Assembly (NCBI GenBank): GCA_903898675.1
Contig: CAIUGM010000038.1
Span: forward strand, 1-64,000
Source: an uncultured Verrucomicrobiota bacterium
GTDB lineage: Bacteria > Verrucomicrobiota > Verrucomicrobiia > Opitutales > Opitutaceae
Reading direction: 5' to 3'
DNA: 64,000 nucleotides
Part shown: positions 27,598-37,888 of the stretch, in pieces
How positions within the stretch are numbered: the first letter of the stretch is position 1
Layout: every line of letters starts with the position of its first letter
Program-made: the position numbers and the translations under genes
Notes under the pieces: model-generated
The model's input: the letters and a program-made list of their open reading frames with translations, nothing else
Database searches by the model: none
What the model was told of the DNA's origin: nothing

Positions 27598-29895
27598 TCA
27601 ATTCTTCGTGGCGGCCGGGGTAAATATCTCCGTGAGCCGGTCGAGCCGGTCGCTGTAGCGGTCAAGCGCGCGGGCGGTGAGGTCGGAGTATTTTTCCGCC
27701 TCGGGCCAGCGGCGGGCCTCGATGGCTTCGCGAACGCCGGGCAGGGTCTTGACGCCGTAGCCGGTGAGGAGGCCGGGCGCGTAGATCAGATGACGGAACC
27801 AGTCGCGGCCCGGCAGGCCGGTCGGATCCGTCAGTGACTGCTCCATGCCCTGCAGGAGGCTTTCGATCTCGGCGCGTTGCGGGCCGCTCAGTGGCAGTCC
27901 GGCAGTCAGGGCCTTCGCCCCGGCGGTGTCGCACGCCGCGGCGCTCTGTTTCAGACGCAGCACGGCGTTGTCGAGCGCGGCCAGGTTGAGGAAAGGGACG
28001 GCGCCGGTCGGAGCGGGCTGGACGTAGCGCTCGGTGGGATCAGAGGCGAGGATGTAGGCGTTGGCCTCGATCAGCTGGTTGGTGCGCGTCGTGCTTTCGC
28101 GCAGGTTGTCGGCGAGCGAATGGATCTCCTCGAGATAGCGGGCGACGGTGTCGCTGAAGTCGCCCTCGCGTACCGGCTGCAGGTCGGCCTCGGCCATGCG
28201 CAGCATCACGCGGCCGATCGTCTGCGCCAGCGCGACCCCATAGTGATAGCCCGGGTCACCGAAGCGGTCATAGTGGTCGAAGGAATCGTAGATGGAATGA
28301 TAGACGCCTTCCTGCTGGTCCTCGCCGCCGTATTCGATGCTCAGGGTGCCGAGCCCAAGGTGCTGCAGGAACGGGGTGAAATCCGAGCCGGACCCGAGCG
28401 CCCCGATCGGAACCTCCGGTCCGGCGGCCACCTGCCTGGCCAGGGCCCGCTCGGCGGCCGAGGCGTTTTTATTGTTCCCCGCCACGAGGACGGAGGCGCG
28501 CAGCCGCGCCTGCACGGAGACATGCATTTCCGGGTCGAGCACACTGGCGGCGACCTGGTTGACAAGTCCCTGAAGGGCGTGGCTGCCGGAGGCCTGCAGA
28601 AATCCCCGCGTGTTGGTGTCCGAGTTGACGTACAAGACGGCTTTGCGCTGCAGTTCCTCGGCGTGGGTTTCCGCCCATTCGGTCGAGCCGAGCAGTCCGG
28701 GCTCCTCTCCGTCCCAGCTGCAATACACCAGGGTGCGCCGCGGCTGCCAGCCCTGCTTGAGCAATGTCCCGATGGACTTGGCCTCGGCCATCATGGCAAT
28801 GTGGCCCGAGAGCGGATCCCACGCGCCGAACACCCAGCCATCCCGGTGATTGCCGCGGATCACCCACTCATCGGGCAACTCGCGACCCTTGATCATGGCA
28901 ATGACATCGTAGACGGGTTTCAGGCTCCACTCCGACTTGATCGCGAGGTGGACCTTCGCCGGGCCGGGACCGATATGATAGGTGATGGGCAGGGCTCCGC
29001 GCCAATCGGCCGGAGCGACGGCCCCCCCGAGGGCGGCGAGCAGAGGTTGCGCATCAGCGTAGGAAATCGGCATGACCGGAATCTTTAGCACGGTCTTGGC
29101 CTCGGAAAGCGGGAGGCGCTTGGCATCCTTCGTTGCGCCGATACCCGGCGTCAGCGGATCGCCGGGATACACCGGCATGTCGGCCACGGAACCGCGCTGC
29201 ACGCCATCCGCGGGCCGGTAGCCGCCCTTGGGGTAGGTGTCACCCGCGCCGTAGCCGTCATCGATCGGATCGGAATAGACCAGGCAGCCGATCGCCCCGT
29301 GCTCGTAGGCCAGCTTCGGTTTAAGGCCACGCCAGCCGCCGCCGTAGCGGACGATGACGATCCGGCCCTTCACGTTGACGCCGTGCTCCTCGAGCTCCTT
29401 GTAATCGTCCGGCATGCCACGATTGACGTACACCAGTTCGGCGGTCACGTCGCCATCCGCGCCGTAGGCATGGTAAGGTGGCAGGGCGAGCTGGGTCTTG
29501 TCCGAGGTGCGATCGCCCGCGATGGCGGGTTCGTGCAGTTTCGCAGTGAACCGGGTGGGTGCCACGAGCTCGAGTGACTGGGCGAGCGGGGTGGGAAAGA
29601 GGACGTCGAACGTCTCGATGTGGGCGTCCCAGCCCCAATCTTGGAACTTGGCGAGCGTGAACTCGGCGTTGAGCTTGTCATGCGGCGAGCCGACGTGGTT
29701 GGGCTCCGCGGCCATGGTCTCAAGCCACGCGCGCAGGTCGGCGGGATTGAGCTGCTGGTCGAACTTTTGTTCAAGAGCCTGCTGTGCCTTGACGTGCTCA
29801 GGCATAAACCCAAGGAGACCCGGGGACGGCTCGGCGCCGAGAAGGGAGCCAGTCGCGAGGACCAACCCAACAATTGAAAGGACGGATGGTTTCAT
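27598..29895 (-). CDS. M28 family peptidase, glutamate carboxypeptidase II-like, with TFR-dimerization-like C-terminus
   Basis: Signal-like N-terminus; PA insert region VNVKGRIVIVRYGG; GNHRDGWVFGAWDPLSGHIAMMAEA, YCSWDGEEPGLLGSTEWAE; ...SIYDSFDHYDRFGDPGYHYGVALAQTIG. Confidence 0.88.
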   Translation of the reverse strand: MKPSVLSIVGLVLATGSLLGAEPSPGLLGFMPEHVKAQQALEQKFDQQLNPADLRAWLETMAAEPNHVGSPHDKLNAEFTLAKFQDWGWDAHIETFDVLFPTPLAQSLELVAPTRFTAKLHEPAIAGDRTSDKTQLALPPYHAYGADGDVTAELVYVNRGMPDDYKELEEHGVNVKGRIVIVRYGGGWRGLKPKLAYEHGAIGCLVYSDPIDDGYGAGDTYPKGGYRPADGVQRGSVADMPVYPGDPLTPGIGATKDAKRLPLSEAKTVLKIPVMPISYADAQPLLAALGGAVAPADWRGALPITYHIGPGPAKVHLAIKSEWSLKPVYDVIAMIKGRELPDEWVIRGNHRDGWVFGAWDPLSGHIAMMAEAKSIGTLLKQGWQPRRTLVYCSWDGEEPGLLGSTEWAETHAEELQRKAVLYVNSDTNTRGFLQASGSHALQGLVNQVAASVLDPEMHVSVQARLRASVLVAGNNKNASAAERALARQVAAGPEVPIGALGSGSDFTPFLQHLGLGTLSIEYGGEDQQEGVYHSIYDSFDHYDRFGDPGYHYGVALAQTIGRVMLRMAEADLQPVREGDFSDTVARYLEEIHSLADNLRESTTRTNQLIEANAYILASDPTERYVQPAPTGAVPFLNLAALDNAVLRLKQSAAACDTAGAKALTAGLPLSGPQRAEIESLLQGMEQSLTDPTGLPGRDWFRHLIYAPGLLTGYGVKTLPGVREAIEARRWPEAEKYSDLTARALDRYSDRLDRLTEIFTPAATKN

Positions 29896-29907
29896 GGGGG
29901 CGGGATT

Positions 29908-30861
29908 TCAGGGCAGTGCGGCCAGTGCCTCGGCGGCGAGGCCCCAGCGCAGGTTGTAGAGGGAGTGATGGAATTGATCGACGTGCGCGTAGTGGGCGAG
30001 GGTCACCATCGTCACCAGGGCCGCGGGGAAGACGTCAGCCCGCGCGGCCGGCATGCCGGGAACCGCCTTGCGCTGATCGAGCGTCAGTGGCGCGAGTTCG
30101 TCGAGCAGGAAGGCGAGTGCCTCCGTGGTGACCACCGCCGGGGTGTCCTCGAGCTTTACGCCGTGCAGGGCGCCCTTGAGGAGGCGTACGGTGGCCATGC
30201 TGCCGCCCGTGAAAACCGCGGCGGGGGCGACGAGGGGAAAGCGAAAGCCGCTGCGCTTGAGTTCGTCGCGTACGTGCAGGGCGAGCGCGGTGGATTCGGC
30301 TACTTGCAGCGCGGCGGCCGGATCCAGGATGAATTTCTCCGTCAGGCGCACGCAGCCCAGTTGCAGGCTCTGGGCCTGGGTGATTTTCCGGTCCTTGAAG
30401 AGCAGGCACTCCAGACTGCCGCCGCCCAGGTCGAAAACATAGAAGTCCTGCAGTGCGGCGAGGGCCGGGTCGCAGGTCAGGCCGCGGCCGATCAGGTTGG
30501 CTTCCTCGTCACCGGTCAGGATGCGGATCTCGTGCCCGGTCGCCGCCCGCACCTGCGCGCGAAAATCAGTTCCATTGGCGGCGTCGCGCACCGCACTCGT
30601 CGCCACGAGAATGATCCTGGCCGGGGCAAAGGCCGCGGCCTCGGCGAGGAGGTCGCGAATGGCCGCGAGCCCGCGGGTCATGCCTTCCGTGCCCAGCCGC
30701 GGCTCGCTTAAACTGATGCCGGTGCTGATGCGGGCGTCGATGGTTCGAGACTTCAGGGCCTTCAGGCTGCCGCCCGGCTCGCGGGCGGCGACCAGCACCT
30801 TGATGGAGTTGCTGCCGATATCGATGACAGCGACAGATGGATTTTTCGCCACGGACTTCAC
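29908..30861 (-). CDS. Ppx/GppA family phosphatase
   Basis: VAVIDIGSNSIKVLVA; ILVATSAVRDAANG; FYVFDLGGGSLECLLF; FTGGSMATVRLL. Confidence 0.88.
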   Translation of the reverse strand: MKSVAKNPSVAVIDIGSNSIKVLVAAREPGGSLKALKSRTIDARISTGISLSEPRLGTEGMTRGLAAIRDLLAEAAAFAPARIILVATSAVRDAANGTDFRAQVRAATGHEIRILTGDEEANLIGRGLTCDPALAALQDFYVFDLGGGSLECLLFKDRKITQAQSLQLGCVRLTEKFILDPAAALQVAESTALALHVRDELKRSGFRFPLVAPAAVFTGGSMATVRLLKGALHGVKLEDTPAVVTTEALAFLLDELAPLTLDQRKAVPGMPAARADVFPAALVTMVTLAHYAHVDQFHHSLYNLRWGLAAEALAALP

Positions 30862-30888
30862 GGCTGCACAAATATATTTTCGGGCGAC

Positions 30889-30959
30889 GTCATTCTGGGC
30901 GCAGCGAAGAATCCAGCATTACGCGGGAACTCTGGATCCTTCGCCTCGCTCAGGATGAC
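30889..30959. repeat. HSERSEES-type palindromic interspersed repeat, copy 1
   Basis: gtcattctgggcgcagcgaagaatcc ... ggatccttcgcctcgctcaggatgac; inverted arms. Confidence 0.88.
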
Positions 30960-31001
30960 AGTCATCGGGGATCCATCCGGGTTCATCGGTGTAATCCGTG
31001 G

Positions 31002-31724
31002 TTAAAGCAGGTAGTCGCCAGGCGCGATCAGCACGACGAACTCGCCCTTCAGGCTCGCCTTGGCCAGTTGCGCATTCACGGCGGCCGCGGGGCCGACAAA
31101 GAAGGTCTCGTGCAGTTTGGTGACCTCCTTGGCGATGCAGATGACGCGGTCGGGACCGAGGACGGCCACGATCTCGGCGGCGAACTTGTCGATGCGGTGG
31201 CAGCTTTCGTAGAGGGCGAGCGTGTAGTCGAACGCGCGGTATTTTTCCAGGAACGCGGTGCGCGCCGCCGTCTTGGGCGGGAGAAACCCGGCAAAGAGAA
31301 ACCCATTGGTCGGCAGTCCGGCGGCGGAAAGCACCGTCACCAGCGCGCTGGGACCGGGCACCGGCACCACGGGCAGGCCGAGCCGGCGGCAGGCGCGGAC
31401 AATCCGGAAACCGGGATCGCTCAGGCCCGGGGTGCCGGCGTCACTGACGACGGCGACCGACTTGCCCGTGGCAATCAGTCCGGCCAGCCGCTCGGCCGTC
31501 TCGGTCTCGTTGTGATCATGGTAGGCCACCAGTTCGCGGTGCACGCCGAAGCGGGTAAGCATGGCGCCGGTCGTGCGGGTGTCCTCGCAGGCGACCAGAT
31601 CGACGGCGCCGAGAATGGCCCGGGCCCGGTCGGTGAGGTCGGCCAGATTGCCGATTGGGGTGGCGACGACGTAGAGGTGCCCGGGCTGCGGCGTCAGCGA
31701 AGGGTTGGCGGCGGGCGAAGTCAT
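31002..31724 (-). CDS. rsmI: 16S rRNA (cytidine(1402)-2'-O)-methyltransferase
   Basis: GHLYVVATPIGNLADLTDRARAILGAVDLVACEDTRTTG; VSDAGTPGLSDPG; PVPGPSALVTVLSAAGLPTNGFLFAGFLP. Confidence 0.93.
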   Translation of the reverse strand: MTSPAANPSLTPQPGHLYVVATPIGNLADLTDRARAILGAVDLVACEDTRTTGAMLTRFGVHRELVAYHDHNETETAERLAGLIATGKSVAVVSDAGTPGLSDPGFRIVRACRRLGLPVVPVPGPSALVTVLSAAGLPTNGFLFAGFLPPKTAARTAFLEKYRAFDYTLALYESCHRIDKFAAEIVAVLGPDRVICIAKEVTKLHETFFVGPAAAVNAQLAKASLKGEFVVLIAPGDYLL

Positions 31725-31754
31725 GACGTCGCCGGCAGCGAACGAGGAGGCAGC

Positions 31755-31931
31755 TTACCGGCCCAGATTGGAACCGCTGTTGCCACTCATGCCGGGAATC
31801 TGACCTTCCCAATCAGCCGGGCGGCTCCACGGAATGGAAGAGTCCTGCTGCGTGCTGCCGCAGCCGGCCAGCCCGAGGAGGGCGAGGGCGGACATGAGTA
31901 ACGCGAAAATAATTTTGCGAAAGTTAGGCAT
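31755..31931 (-). CDS. Small predicted lipoprotein
   Basis: MPNFRKIIFALLMSALALLGLAGCGSTQQDSSIPWSRPADWEGQIPGMSG..., lipobox LAGC. Confidence 0.7.
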   Translation of the reverse strand: MPNFRKIIFALLMSALALLGLAGCGSTQQDSSIPWSRPADWEGQIPGMSGNSGSNLGR

Positions 31932-32085
31932 GTTTGAAGTTACGAATACGATAAAAAGGCCGGTCTGCAACTATCCTTTCAAGCGACGGCGCGAATGAGG
32001 GCAGGGGCCGGCCGGGCCGCGTCCCGCCTAGGGAAGCCGGCCTGCGTAATAGACTTTCCCTCGCACCTTCGGCCCCCTATGCGAA

Positions 32086-32967
32086 GTGCTACAAATGAGT
32101 TACTCAAACGCGGGTTTCTGGGCCAGCTTGCTGGTGGCGATGACGGTGGCGGCTGCGGCTGAACCAACGCCGGCACCGGGACTGGGTTCGGCGACCTCCG
32201 ATCATTTTCAACCCGGCCCGCCGGAAGCCGCGGCGCGTTACGCCAGTGCCGGCTGGTCCCTGGTCTGGCAGGAAGAGTTCACGGACGGCACCGCGCCATC
32301 GCCCGCCAAATGGAACTACGAGGAGGGGTTGCTGCGAAACAATGAACTCCAGTTCTACACCGTCAACCGGCCGGAAAATCTGCGGCTCAGCGCGGGCCAG
32401 CTGATCATCACGGGCCGGCACGAGCCCTGGAAAGGCGCCGCCTACACGTCGGCCAGCCTCACCACCAAGGGCAAGTTTGAGTTCACCTACGGCAAGATCG
32501 AGGTCCGGGCGAAGATTCCCACCGGCCGCGGCACCTGGCCGGCGATCTGGCTGCTGGGCGACGAGGCCAAGGGCGGCTGGCCGGAGTGCGGCGAGATCGA
32601 TATGATGGAAAACGTGGGCTTCGATCCGGAGAAAATCCATTTTACGACCCACACCGGCGCCTTCAATCACGTAAAGAAAACCCAGCGCGGCCGGGCGATC
32701 GTGGTGGAAACACCTTGGGCTGACTTTCATCGCTATGGCCTGATCTGGACGCCGCAGCGCCTGGAATACTTCTTCGATGGCGAAAAGGTGTCGGAGTTCG
32801 TCAACGACGGGCAGGGCCATGCCCACTGGCCCTTCGATGCCCCGCAATTCCTGATCCTGAACCTGGCGCTCGGCGGCGCGTGGGGTGGCCAGCACGGCGT
32901 CGACGACAGCATCTTCCCGGTCGAATTCCGGGTCGACTACGTGCGGGTCTGGCAGGCGGCGAAGTAA
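32086..32967 (+). CDS. Glycoside hydrolase family 16 (laminarinase/beta-glucanase-like)
   Basis: LVWQEEFTDGTAPSPAKWNYEEG, KIEVRAKIPTGRGTWPAIWLLG, catalytic-type EIDMMENVG; N-terminal signal-like region. Confidence 0.88.
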   Translation: MLQMSYSNAGFWASLLVAMTVAAAAEPTPAPGLGSATSDHFQPGPPEAAARYASAGWSLVWQEEFTDGTAPSPAKWNYEEGLLRNNELQFYTVNRPENLRLSAGQLIITGRHEPWKGAAYTSASLTTKGKFEFTYGKIEVRAKIPTGRGTWPAIWLLGDEAKGGWPECGEIDMMENVGFDPEKIHFTTHTGAFNHVKKTQRGRAIVVETPWADFHRYGLIWTPQRLEYFFDGEKVSEFVNDGQGHAHWPFDAPQFLILNLALGGAWGGQHGVDDSIFPVEFRVDYVRVWQAAK

Positions 32968-33065
32968 GCCCGCCGCAAGGTGGAGCTCGACCTTCCGGAC
33001 GAGCCTCTGGGTGAAACGATAAAACCTGGCCAGAGGCCAGGTTCCACGGGCTCAGGCGACCTCGA

Positions 33066-34655
33066 TCAGCCCTTGGCCGCGTAGGTCGATTCGAACCAGG
33101 GCTTGCGGGCCGTCTTGACGACGCCGCTGCCGGGGTTCGCCGCCAGATGTTCCAGGACCTTGAAGATGGTCTCGGTCTTGTCCGGCTGGCCCAGCTTGGC
33201 GGCCAGGGATTCGGCGGTGAAGGCGGCGCCCGCCTCCGCCCGCAAGGCCGAGGCGATCTTGAGCTTGAGCGTGATGACGCCGCCCGCGGCCTTCTTGCCG
33301 GCTTCGACGCCGGGCTGGTGGTAGGCGTTGATGCCGACCAGCGACGCATAAAAACCGACCGCGCGTTCATAGAGCGCGATGAGCAGGCCGATCGTCTTCG
33401 GGGAAATTTCATTCACCGTGATTGTCACGGAATGGCGGTTCTTCTCGGTGAGTGCGTCGCGGGTGCCGAGCAGGAAGCCCTGCAGGAAATCGCCGCTGGT
33501 GACGCCTGGCTCGACTTCCAGCGAGGTGTCGGCCGCGCGGTCCTTGAGCACCTCGATGAACGTGAGGAAGAAATTGTTCACACCCTCGCGGAGCTGCTGG
33601 ACGTAGGCGTGCTGGTCGGTGGAACCCTTGTTGCCGTAAACGGCAATGCCCTGGTTGACCACGTTGCCGGCCAGGTCGAGTTCCTTGCCGAGCGACTCCA
33701 TGACAAGCTGCTGCAGGTAGCGGGAGAAGAGCAGGAGGCGGTCCTTGTAGGGCAGCACCACCATGTCCTTGGCGCCGCGACCATCGGTCGCCCAGTACCA
33801 CATCAGGGCGAGCAGCGCGGCGGGATTGTCGCGCAGGGATTTCTTGCGCGTCACTTCATCCATGGCGGCGGCGCCGGCCAGCATCTGGTCGATCTTGATG
33901 CCCTGAAGGGCGGCGGGCAGGAGGCCAACGGCGCAGAGTTCGGAAGTGCGGCCGCCAACCCAGTCCCACATCGGGAAGCGCGCGAGCCAGCCTTCCTTTT
34001 GCGCGACGAGGTCGAGCTTCGAGCCGTCGCCGGTGACCGCGACGAAGTGCTTGGAAAAATCGAGCCCGGCGGCCTTGAAGGCGACCTGCGCCTCGAGCAT
34101 GCCGTTGCGGGTCTCGGCGGTGCCGCCGGACTTGGAAATGACGACGACCAGGGTTTGCTTGAGTTTGCTCCCGAGCTGTTTCAGCACGTAGTCCATGCCG
34201 TCCGGGTCGGTGTTGTCGAAGAACCAGACGCCCAGCTTGTCGCGGCCGCCCTTGAGCCGCCCGAGGGCGTGGCTGACGAACTGGGGCCCGAGGGCCGAGC
34301 CGCCGATGCCGATCACGAGCAGCTCCTTGAATTTGCCCGCGGCCGGGGCGACCTCGCCCTTGTGCACCTTGGCGGCGAAGGCCTTGATGGCTTCAAGCGT
34401 GGACGTGATGGCGGTGCGCAGCTCGGCGGTCGGGGCCAGCTCCGGGGCGCGCAGCCAGTAGTGGCCGACCATGCGGTTCTCGTCGGGATTGGCGATGGCC
34501 CCGCCTTCGAGGGCAGCCATGTCGGCAAAGGCCTTTTGCAGCCGGGCCTCCATCGCGGACGGGAAGTCGTCCGGAAAGGGCATGCGGCTCACGTCGAGTG
34601 ACAGGCCGAGCTTGGGGTTCGAGTAGTACAGCGATTTGAAGCGGTCCCAGGTCAT
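33066..34655 (-). CDS. pgi: Glucose-6-phosphate isomerase
   Basis: [76 protein letters not shown]. Confidence 0.92.
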   Translation of the reverse strand: MTWDRFKSLYYSNPKLGLSLDVSRMPFPDDFPSAMEARLQKAFADMAALEGGAIANPDENRMVGHYWLRAPELAPTAELRTAITSTLEAIKAFAAKVHKGEVAPAAGKFKELLVIGIGGSALGPQFVSHALGRLKGGRDKLGVWFFDNTDPDGMDYVLKQLGSKLKQTLVVVISKSGGTAETRNGMLEAQVAFKAAGLDFSKHFVAVTGDGSKLDLVAQKEGWLARFPMWDWVGGRTSELCAVGLLPAALQGIKIDQMLAGAAAMDEVTRKKSLRDNPAALLALMWYWATDGRGAKDMVVLPYKDRLLLFSRYLQQLVMESLGKELDLAGNVVNQGIAVYGNKGSTDQHAYVQQLREGVNNFFLTFIEVLKDRAADTSLEVEPGVTSGDFLQGFLLGTRDALTEKNRHSVTITVNEISPKTIGLLIALYERAVGFYASLVGINAYHQPGVEAGKKAAGGVITLKLKIASALRAEAGAAFTAESLAAKLGQPDKTETIFKVLEHLAANPGSGVVKTARKPWFESTYAAKG

Positions 34656-34762
34656 AGTCGGGAAAATCTAATGGGATCGCCGGGGCGGCGCTAGCTCCAA
34701 AACCGGTTAAATTTTCGGGATTGCTTGAACGCCGCCCGGCCGCATTCACTGGTCTGAATAGC

Positions 34763-35578
34763 ATGGCCTTTGATCTCAAGCGTGTCCTGAAAGTGATGTT
34801 GTTCGCCTCGAACGGCCCGCTTTCCCTGAAAGATATCCAGACGGCGGTCAGCCGTTTCCACGAGCAGGCCGCCGGGCTGCCGCTGGAAGAGGTGGGGAGC
34901 ACGGAGCCAATCGCCAGCGCGGCCGAGCCGGGCGCAGCCCCGGTCGATCCGGTGGATGCGGTCGAGGCCGTGCCCGCGCCGGTGGAGGACGATGAATTTT
35001 ACCACGACGTCCCGACGCTGGTCACCGCCGCGCAGATCCGGGAGGCGTTCGACGCCATCTCGCTCGAGCTGCAGGCGGTGGACAGCGAGATCGTCCTGGT
35101 CGAGGGCCACAGCGGCTGGCGCCTGGTCACTCATCCGCGGTTTGCCCGCTGGGTGCGGCTGCTGCGCAACGAGCCGCCGCCGGTTCGGTTGAGTCCTTCC
35201 TCGCTGGAAACGATGGCGGTCATTGCCTACCGCCAGCCGGTCACCCGGGCGGAGATCGAACAGATCCGCGGGGTTTCCGCCGAGGCGGGCCTGAACAAGT
35301 TGCTCGAACGCGACCTGGTCTACGTGGTGGGCCGCGCCGACCTGCCGGGTCGTCCCATCCAGTACGGGACCACGGATGCCTTCCTTGAGTTTGTCGGGAT
35401 CAAGTCGCTCGACGAACTTCCCTCCTCCGATGTGCTGTCGCCGCGTCAGATCGACGCGTGGCTGCAGACCGCAAACATGCCCAAGGCGGCCGGCGACGCC
35501 GACATGGGACTCGACGAGACCGAGGAGAAACAGATGTCCCTCGAGCAACCGGCCGCCTCGGAAACCCCGGCCAGCTAG
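34763..35578 (+). CDS. scpB: Segregation and condensation protein B
   Basis: LKRVLKVMLFASNGPLSLKDIQTAV ... LSPSSLETMAVIAYRQPVTRAEIEQIRGVSAEAGLNKLLERDLVYVVGRADLPGRPIQYGTTDAFLEFVGIKSLDELP. Confidence 0.92.
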   Translation: MAFDLKRVLKVMLFASNGPLSLKDIQTAVSRFHEQAAGLPLEEVGSTEPIASAAEPGAAPVDPVDAVEAVPAPVEDDEFYHDVPTLVTAAQIREAFDAISLELQAVDSEIVLVEGHSGWRLVTHPRFARWVRLLRNEPPPVRLSPSSLETMAVIAYRQPVTRAEIEQIRGVSAEAGLNKLLERDLVYVVGRADLPGRPIQYGTTDAFLEFVGIKSLDELPSSDVLSPRQIDAWLQTANMPKAAGDADMGLDETEEKQMSLEQPAASETPAS

Positions 35579-35594
35579 GTCCGGTCGCTGTGCG

Positions 35595-36671
35595 ATGAGC
35601 CGGCCTGTTCGCATCGGTTTCATCGGCGCCGGCGGCAACACCCGGGCGCGCCACCTGCCGGGGTTCAAGGCGATTCCGGGCGTCGAGCTCGTCGCCGTGT
35701 GCAACCGGACGAAGGTGTCCGGCGAAAGCATTGCCCGGGAATTCGGCCTCCCGGTCGTGGCGGAGAACTGGCAGCAGCTCATGGCGGCGCCGGAGATCGA
35801 TGCGATCTGCATCGGCACCTGGCCAAACCTGCACGCGCCACTCGTGGTAGCCGCGCTGCAAGCGGGCAAGCATGTCCTGACCGAGGCGCGCATGGCCCGG
35901 GACCTGACCGAGGCGCAAGCGATGCTGGCTGAATCGCGCCGGCACCCGCAACTTGTGGCGCAGATTGTGCCGGCGCCCATGTCGCTGCCGTTTGACGCCA
36001 CGGTCATCAATCTGCTGCAGGACGGGACGCTCGGTGCCGTGCGGGAGGTTTTTCTCACGGGGACCACCGATGCGCTCGCCGACAGTACGCAGCCCTTGAG
36101 CTGGCGGCAGGATTCCGCCCTGAGCGGGAAGAACACGCTCTACCTGGGAATCTACTATGAGATGATGCTGCGTTGGCTGGGCCTCGGGGTTTCATCCGTC
36201 GTGGCCGCCGCCGCCATCCACACGCGGGAACGTCCCGCGGGCGGCACCGGGCTGCAGCCGACGACGGTGCCGGAAAGCGTGACCGTGCTTGGGACATTTG
36301 CTCCCGGCCTGCCGGGCACCGGCGGTAATCGCGTCGCACTGGACAATGGCGCCCGACTGGTGGCGCACTTTAGCGGGGTGGAGCTGGCTCAGCCGCGGTC
36401 GGAGATATGCGTGAATGGGACCAAGGCGGGCCTCCGGCTTGATCTGGCCAGGCAGGAGCTCTGGCTGGCAACGCGGGGTGAAGCGGAGCGGCGGGTGGAG
36501 ATCGCGGCGCACCGGCGGGGCGCCTGGAACGTGGAAACCGATTTCATTGCCAGCATCCGCGACGGCCGGCCGGTCACGCTGACGGATTTTGCCACCGGGG
36601 TGGAATACATGCGCTTCACCGACGCGGTGTGGGAATCGTGGAATTCCGCAGGGGCGCGGGTCGCCTTGTAG
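35595..36671 (+). CDS. Gfo/Idh/MocA family oxidoreductase
   Basis: RIGFIGAGGNTRARHLPGFKAIPGVELVAVCNRT; ICIGTWPNLHAPLVVAALQAGKHVLTEARMA. Confidence 0.88.
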   Translation: MSRPVRIGFIGAGGNTRARHLPGFKAIPGVELVAVCNRTKVSGESIAREFGLPVVAENWQQLMAAPEIDAICIGTWPNLHAPLVVAALQAGKHVLTEARMARDLTEAQAMLAESRRHPQLVAQIVPAPMSLPFDATVINLLQDGTLGAVREVFLTGTTDALADSTQPLSWRQDSALSGKNTLYLGIYYEMMLRWLGLGVSSVVAAAAIHTRERPAGGTGLQPTTVPESVTVLGTFAPGLPGTGGNRVALDNGARLVAHFSGVELAQPRSEICVNGTKAGLRLDLARQELWLATRGEAERRVEIAAHRRGAWNVETDFIASIRDGRPVTLTDFATGVEYMRFTDAVWESWNSAGARVAL

Positions 36672-36777
36672 CCGGGGTCGCTGACCCCGGTCTGTTTCCG
36701 CTTGGGGAAACGGCCGTCACGCCGTGCCTGCGGTTCTCTTAAAAAACCACCGGTAGGGCCGCCGGTGGCTACGACCG
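36672..36777. repeat. Small hairpin-rich intergenic region (CCGGGGTCGCTGACCCCGG; ACCGGTAGGGCCGCCGGT)
   Basis: Self-complementary ccggggtc-gct-gaccccgg read directly; accaccggtagggccgccggtggctac downstream. Confidence 0.6.
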
Positions 36778-37149
36778 CCGCAAGGTGCGGAGATAAAAAA
36801 TCAGGACGACCAGCGCCACCATGCCCAGGGCGAGAAAGAAGTAGATGAAGCAGCCCAGCCGGGTCTTGCTCTGCACCGATTGCGTCTCGGTCTGATACCG
36901 GGCCATGATTTCCTCGGCGGCTTTCGCGCTAGCGAGCTGGGCGGCGGGAGAGGTGGCGCGGGACGGCGGCGGGGGAACAGCCAATGGGGCCCGCGCTGGC
37001 GGCGGCGTGAAGGACACCGGGGCGCCTTCGGATGGCGGCAGTGCGGAGGGTTTGGTTTCGCCCAGCGCCGCGATTTCCCGATCAAGCCAGGCGAGGTGTT
37101 CCTGCAGCATGGCCCGGTGACGCTGGAGTTCCTTCAGGCGGTCGGACAT
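36769..37149 (-). CDS. Hypothetical protein: N-terminal coiled-coil, Pro/Ala-rich linker, C-terminal TM helix
   Basis: MSDRLKELQRHRAMLQEHLAWLDREIAALGE ... LGCFIYFFLALGMVALVVLIFYLRTLRRS. Confidence 0.6.
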   Translation of the reverse strand: MSDRLKELQRHRAMLQEHLAWLDREIAALGETKPSALPPSEGAPVSFTPPPARAPLAVPPPPSRATSPAAQLASAKAAEEIMARYQTETQSVQSKTRLGCFIYFFLALGMVALVVLIFYLRTLRRS

Positions 37150-37208
37150 GAGGACAGTGAGCGGGAAAACCGCGATGGGGGCAAGCGCGGGACGAGGAAG
37201 AAGCTAGC

Positions 37209-37261
37209 TGGAGGGCTGACCTCCCGGCCGGCCGCGGCCCGGCAGGCGACGGGCCCTCCAT
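37209..37261. repeat. Interspersed GC-rich repeat (CTCCCGGCCG family), copy 2
   Basis: ggagggctgacctcccggccggccgcggcccggcaggcgacgggccctcca; compare 22866-22917. Confidence 0.8.
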
Positions 37262-37294
37262 AAAACAAAAAAGGCGCACCTTGCAGTGCGCCTT
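37261..37294 (-). terminator. Rho-independent terminator downstream of rpmA
   Basis: AAGGCGCAC-6 nt-GTGCGCCTT stem followed by TTTTTGTTTTA on the minus strand. Confidence 0.85.
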
Positions 37295-37318
37295 GGAAAT
37301 AATGGGAGGATCGTCCGC

Positions 37319-37558
37319 TCAGACCACGTTCACCTTGCGGTGAGCCTTGTCGAACTCGACGGTGCCGTCGCGCAGTGCGAACAGCGTCCAATCCCGGCCG
37401 ACGCCCACGCCCTTGCCGGGATGGGTCTTCGAGCCGCGCTGGCGGACGATGATGCCGCCGGCGAGGACCTTCTGGCCGCCATAGAGCTTGATGCCGAGGC
37501 GCTTTGAAACGCTGTCGCGGCCGTTGCTGGATGATTTCTGACCTGTTTTATGTGCCAT
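37319..37558 (-). CDS. rpmA: 50S ribosomal protein L27
   Basis: [62 protein letters not shown]. Confidence 0.97.
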   Translation of the reverse strand: MAHKTGQKSSSNGRDSVSKRLGIKLYGGQKVLAGGIIVRQRGSKTHPGKGVGVGRDWTLFALRDGTVEFDKAHRKVNVV

Positions 37559-37573
37559 GGCAGTGGTTCCTGA

Positions 37574-37888
37574 TTAGAGGGTGATGGATTCGATCTTGAT
37601 GACCGAAAGCTCCTGGCGATGGCCGCGTTTGCGTTCCATGCCCTTGCGCTTCTTTTTCTTGAAGACGATGATCTTCTTGGCGCGTTTGTTTTCGAGGATC
37701 TTGGCCGTGACGGTTGCACCGGCGAGGAACGGGGTGCCGACCTGAAAATCTGCGCCTTCGCCCGCGGCGAGGACTTCGTTGATTTGGATCGTGGAACCGG
37801 TTTCCGTCTTGGGATAGCGGTCGACGATGAGGATATCGCCCTCGCTAACCGAGAACTGCTTCCCCTGCGTTTTGATAGTGGCTTTCAT
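37574..37888 (-). CDS. rplU: 50S ribosomal protein L21
   Basis: [25 protein letters not shown]...[32 protein letters not shown]. Confidence 0.95.
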   Translation of the reverse strand: MKATIKTQGKQFSVSEGDILIVDRYPKTETGSTIQINEVLAAGEGADFQVGTPFLAGATVTAKILENKRAKKIIVFKKKKRKGMERKRGHRQELSVIKIESITL

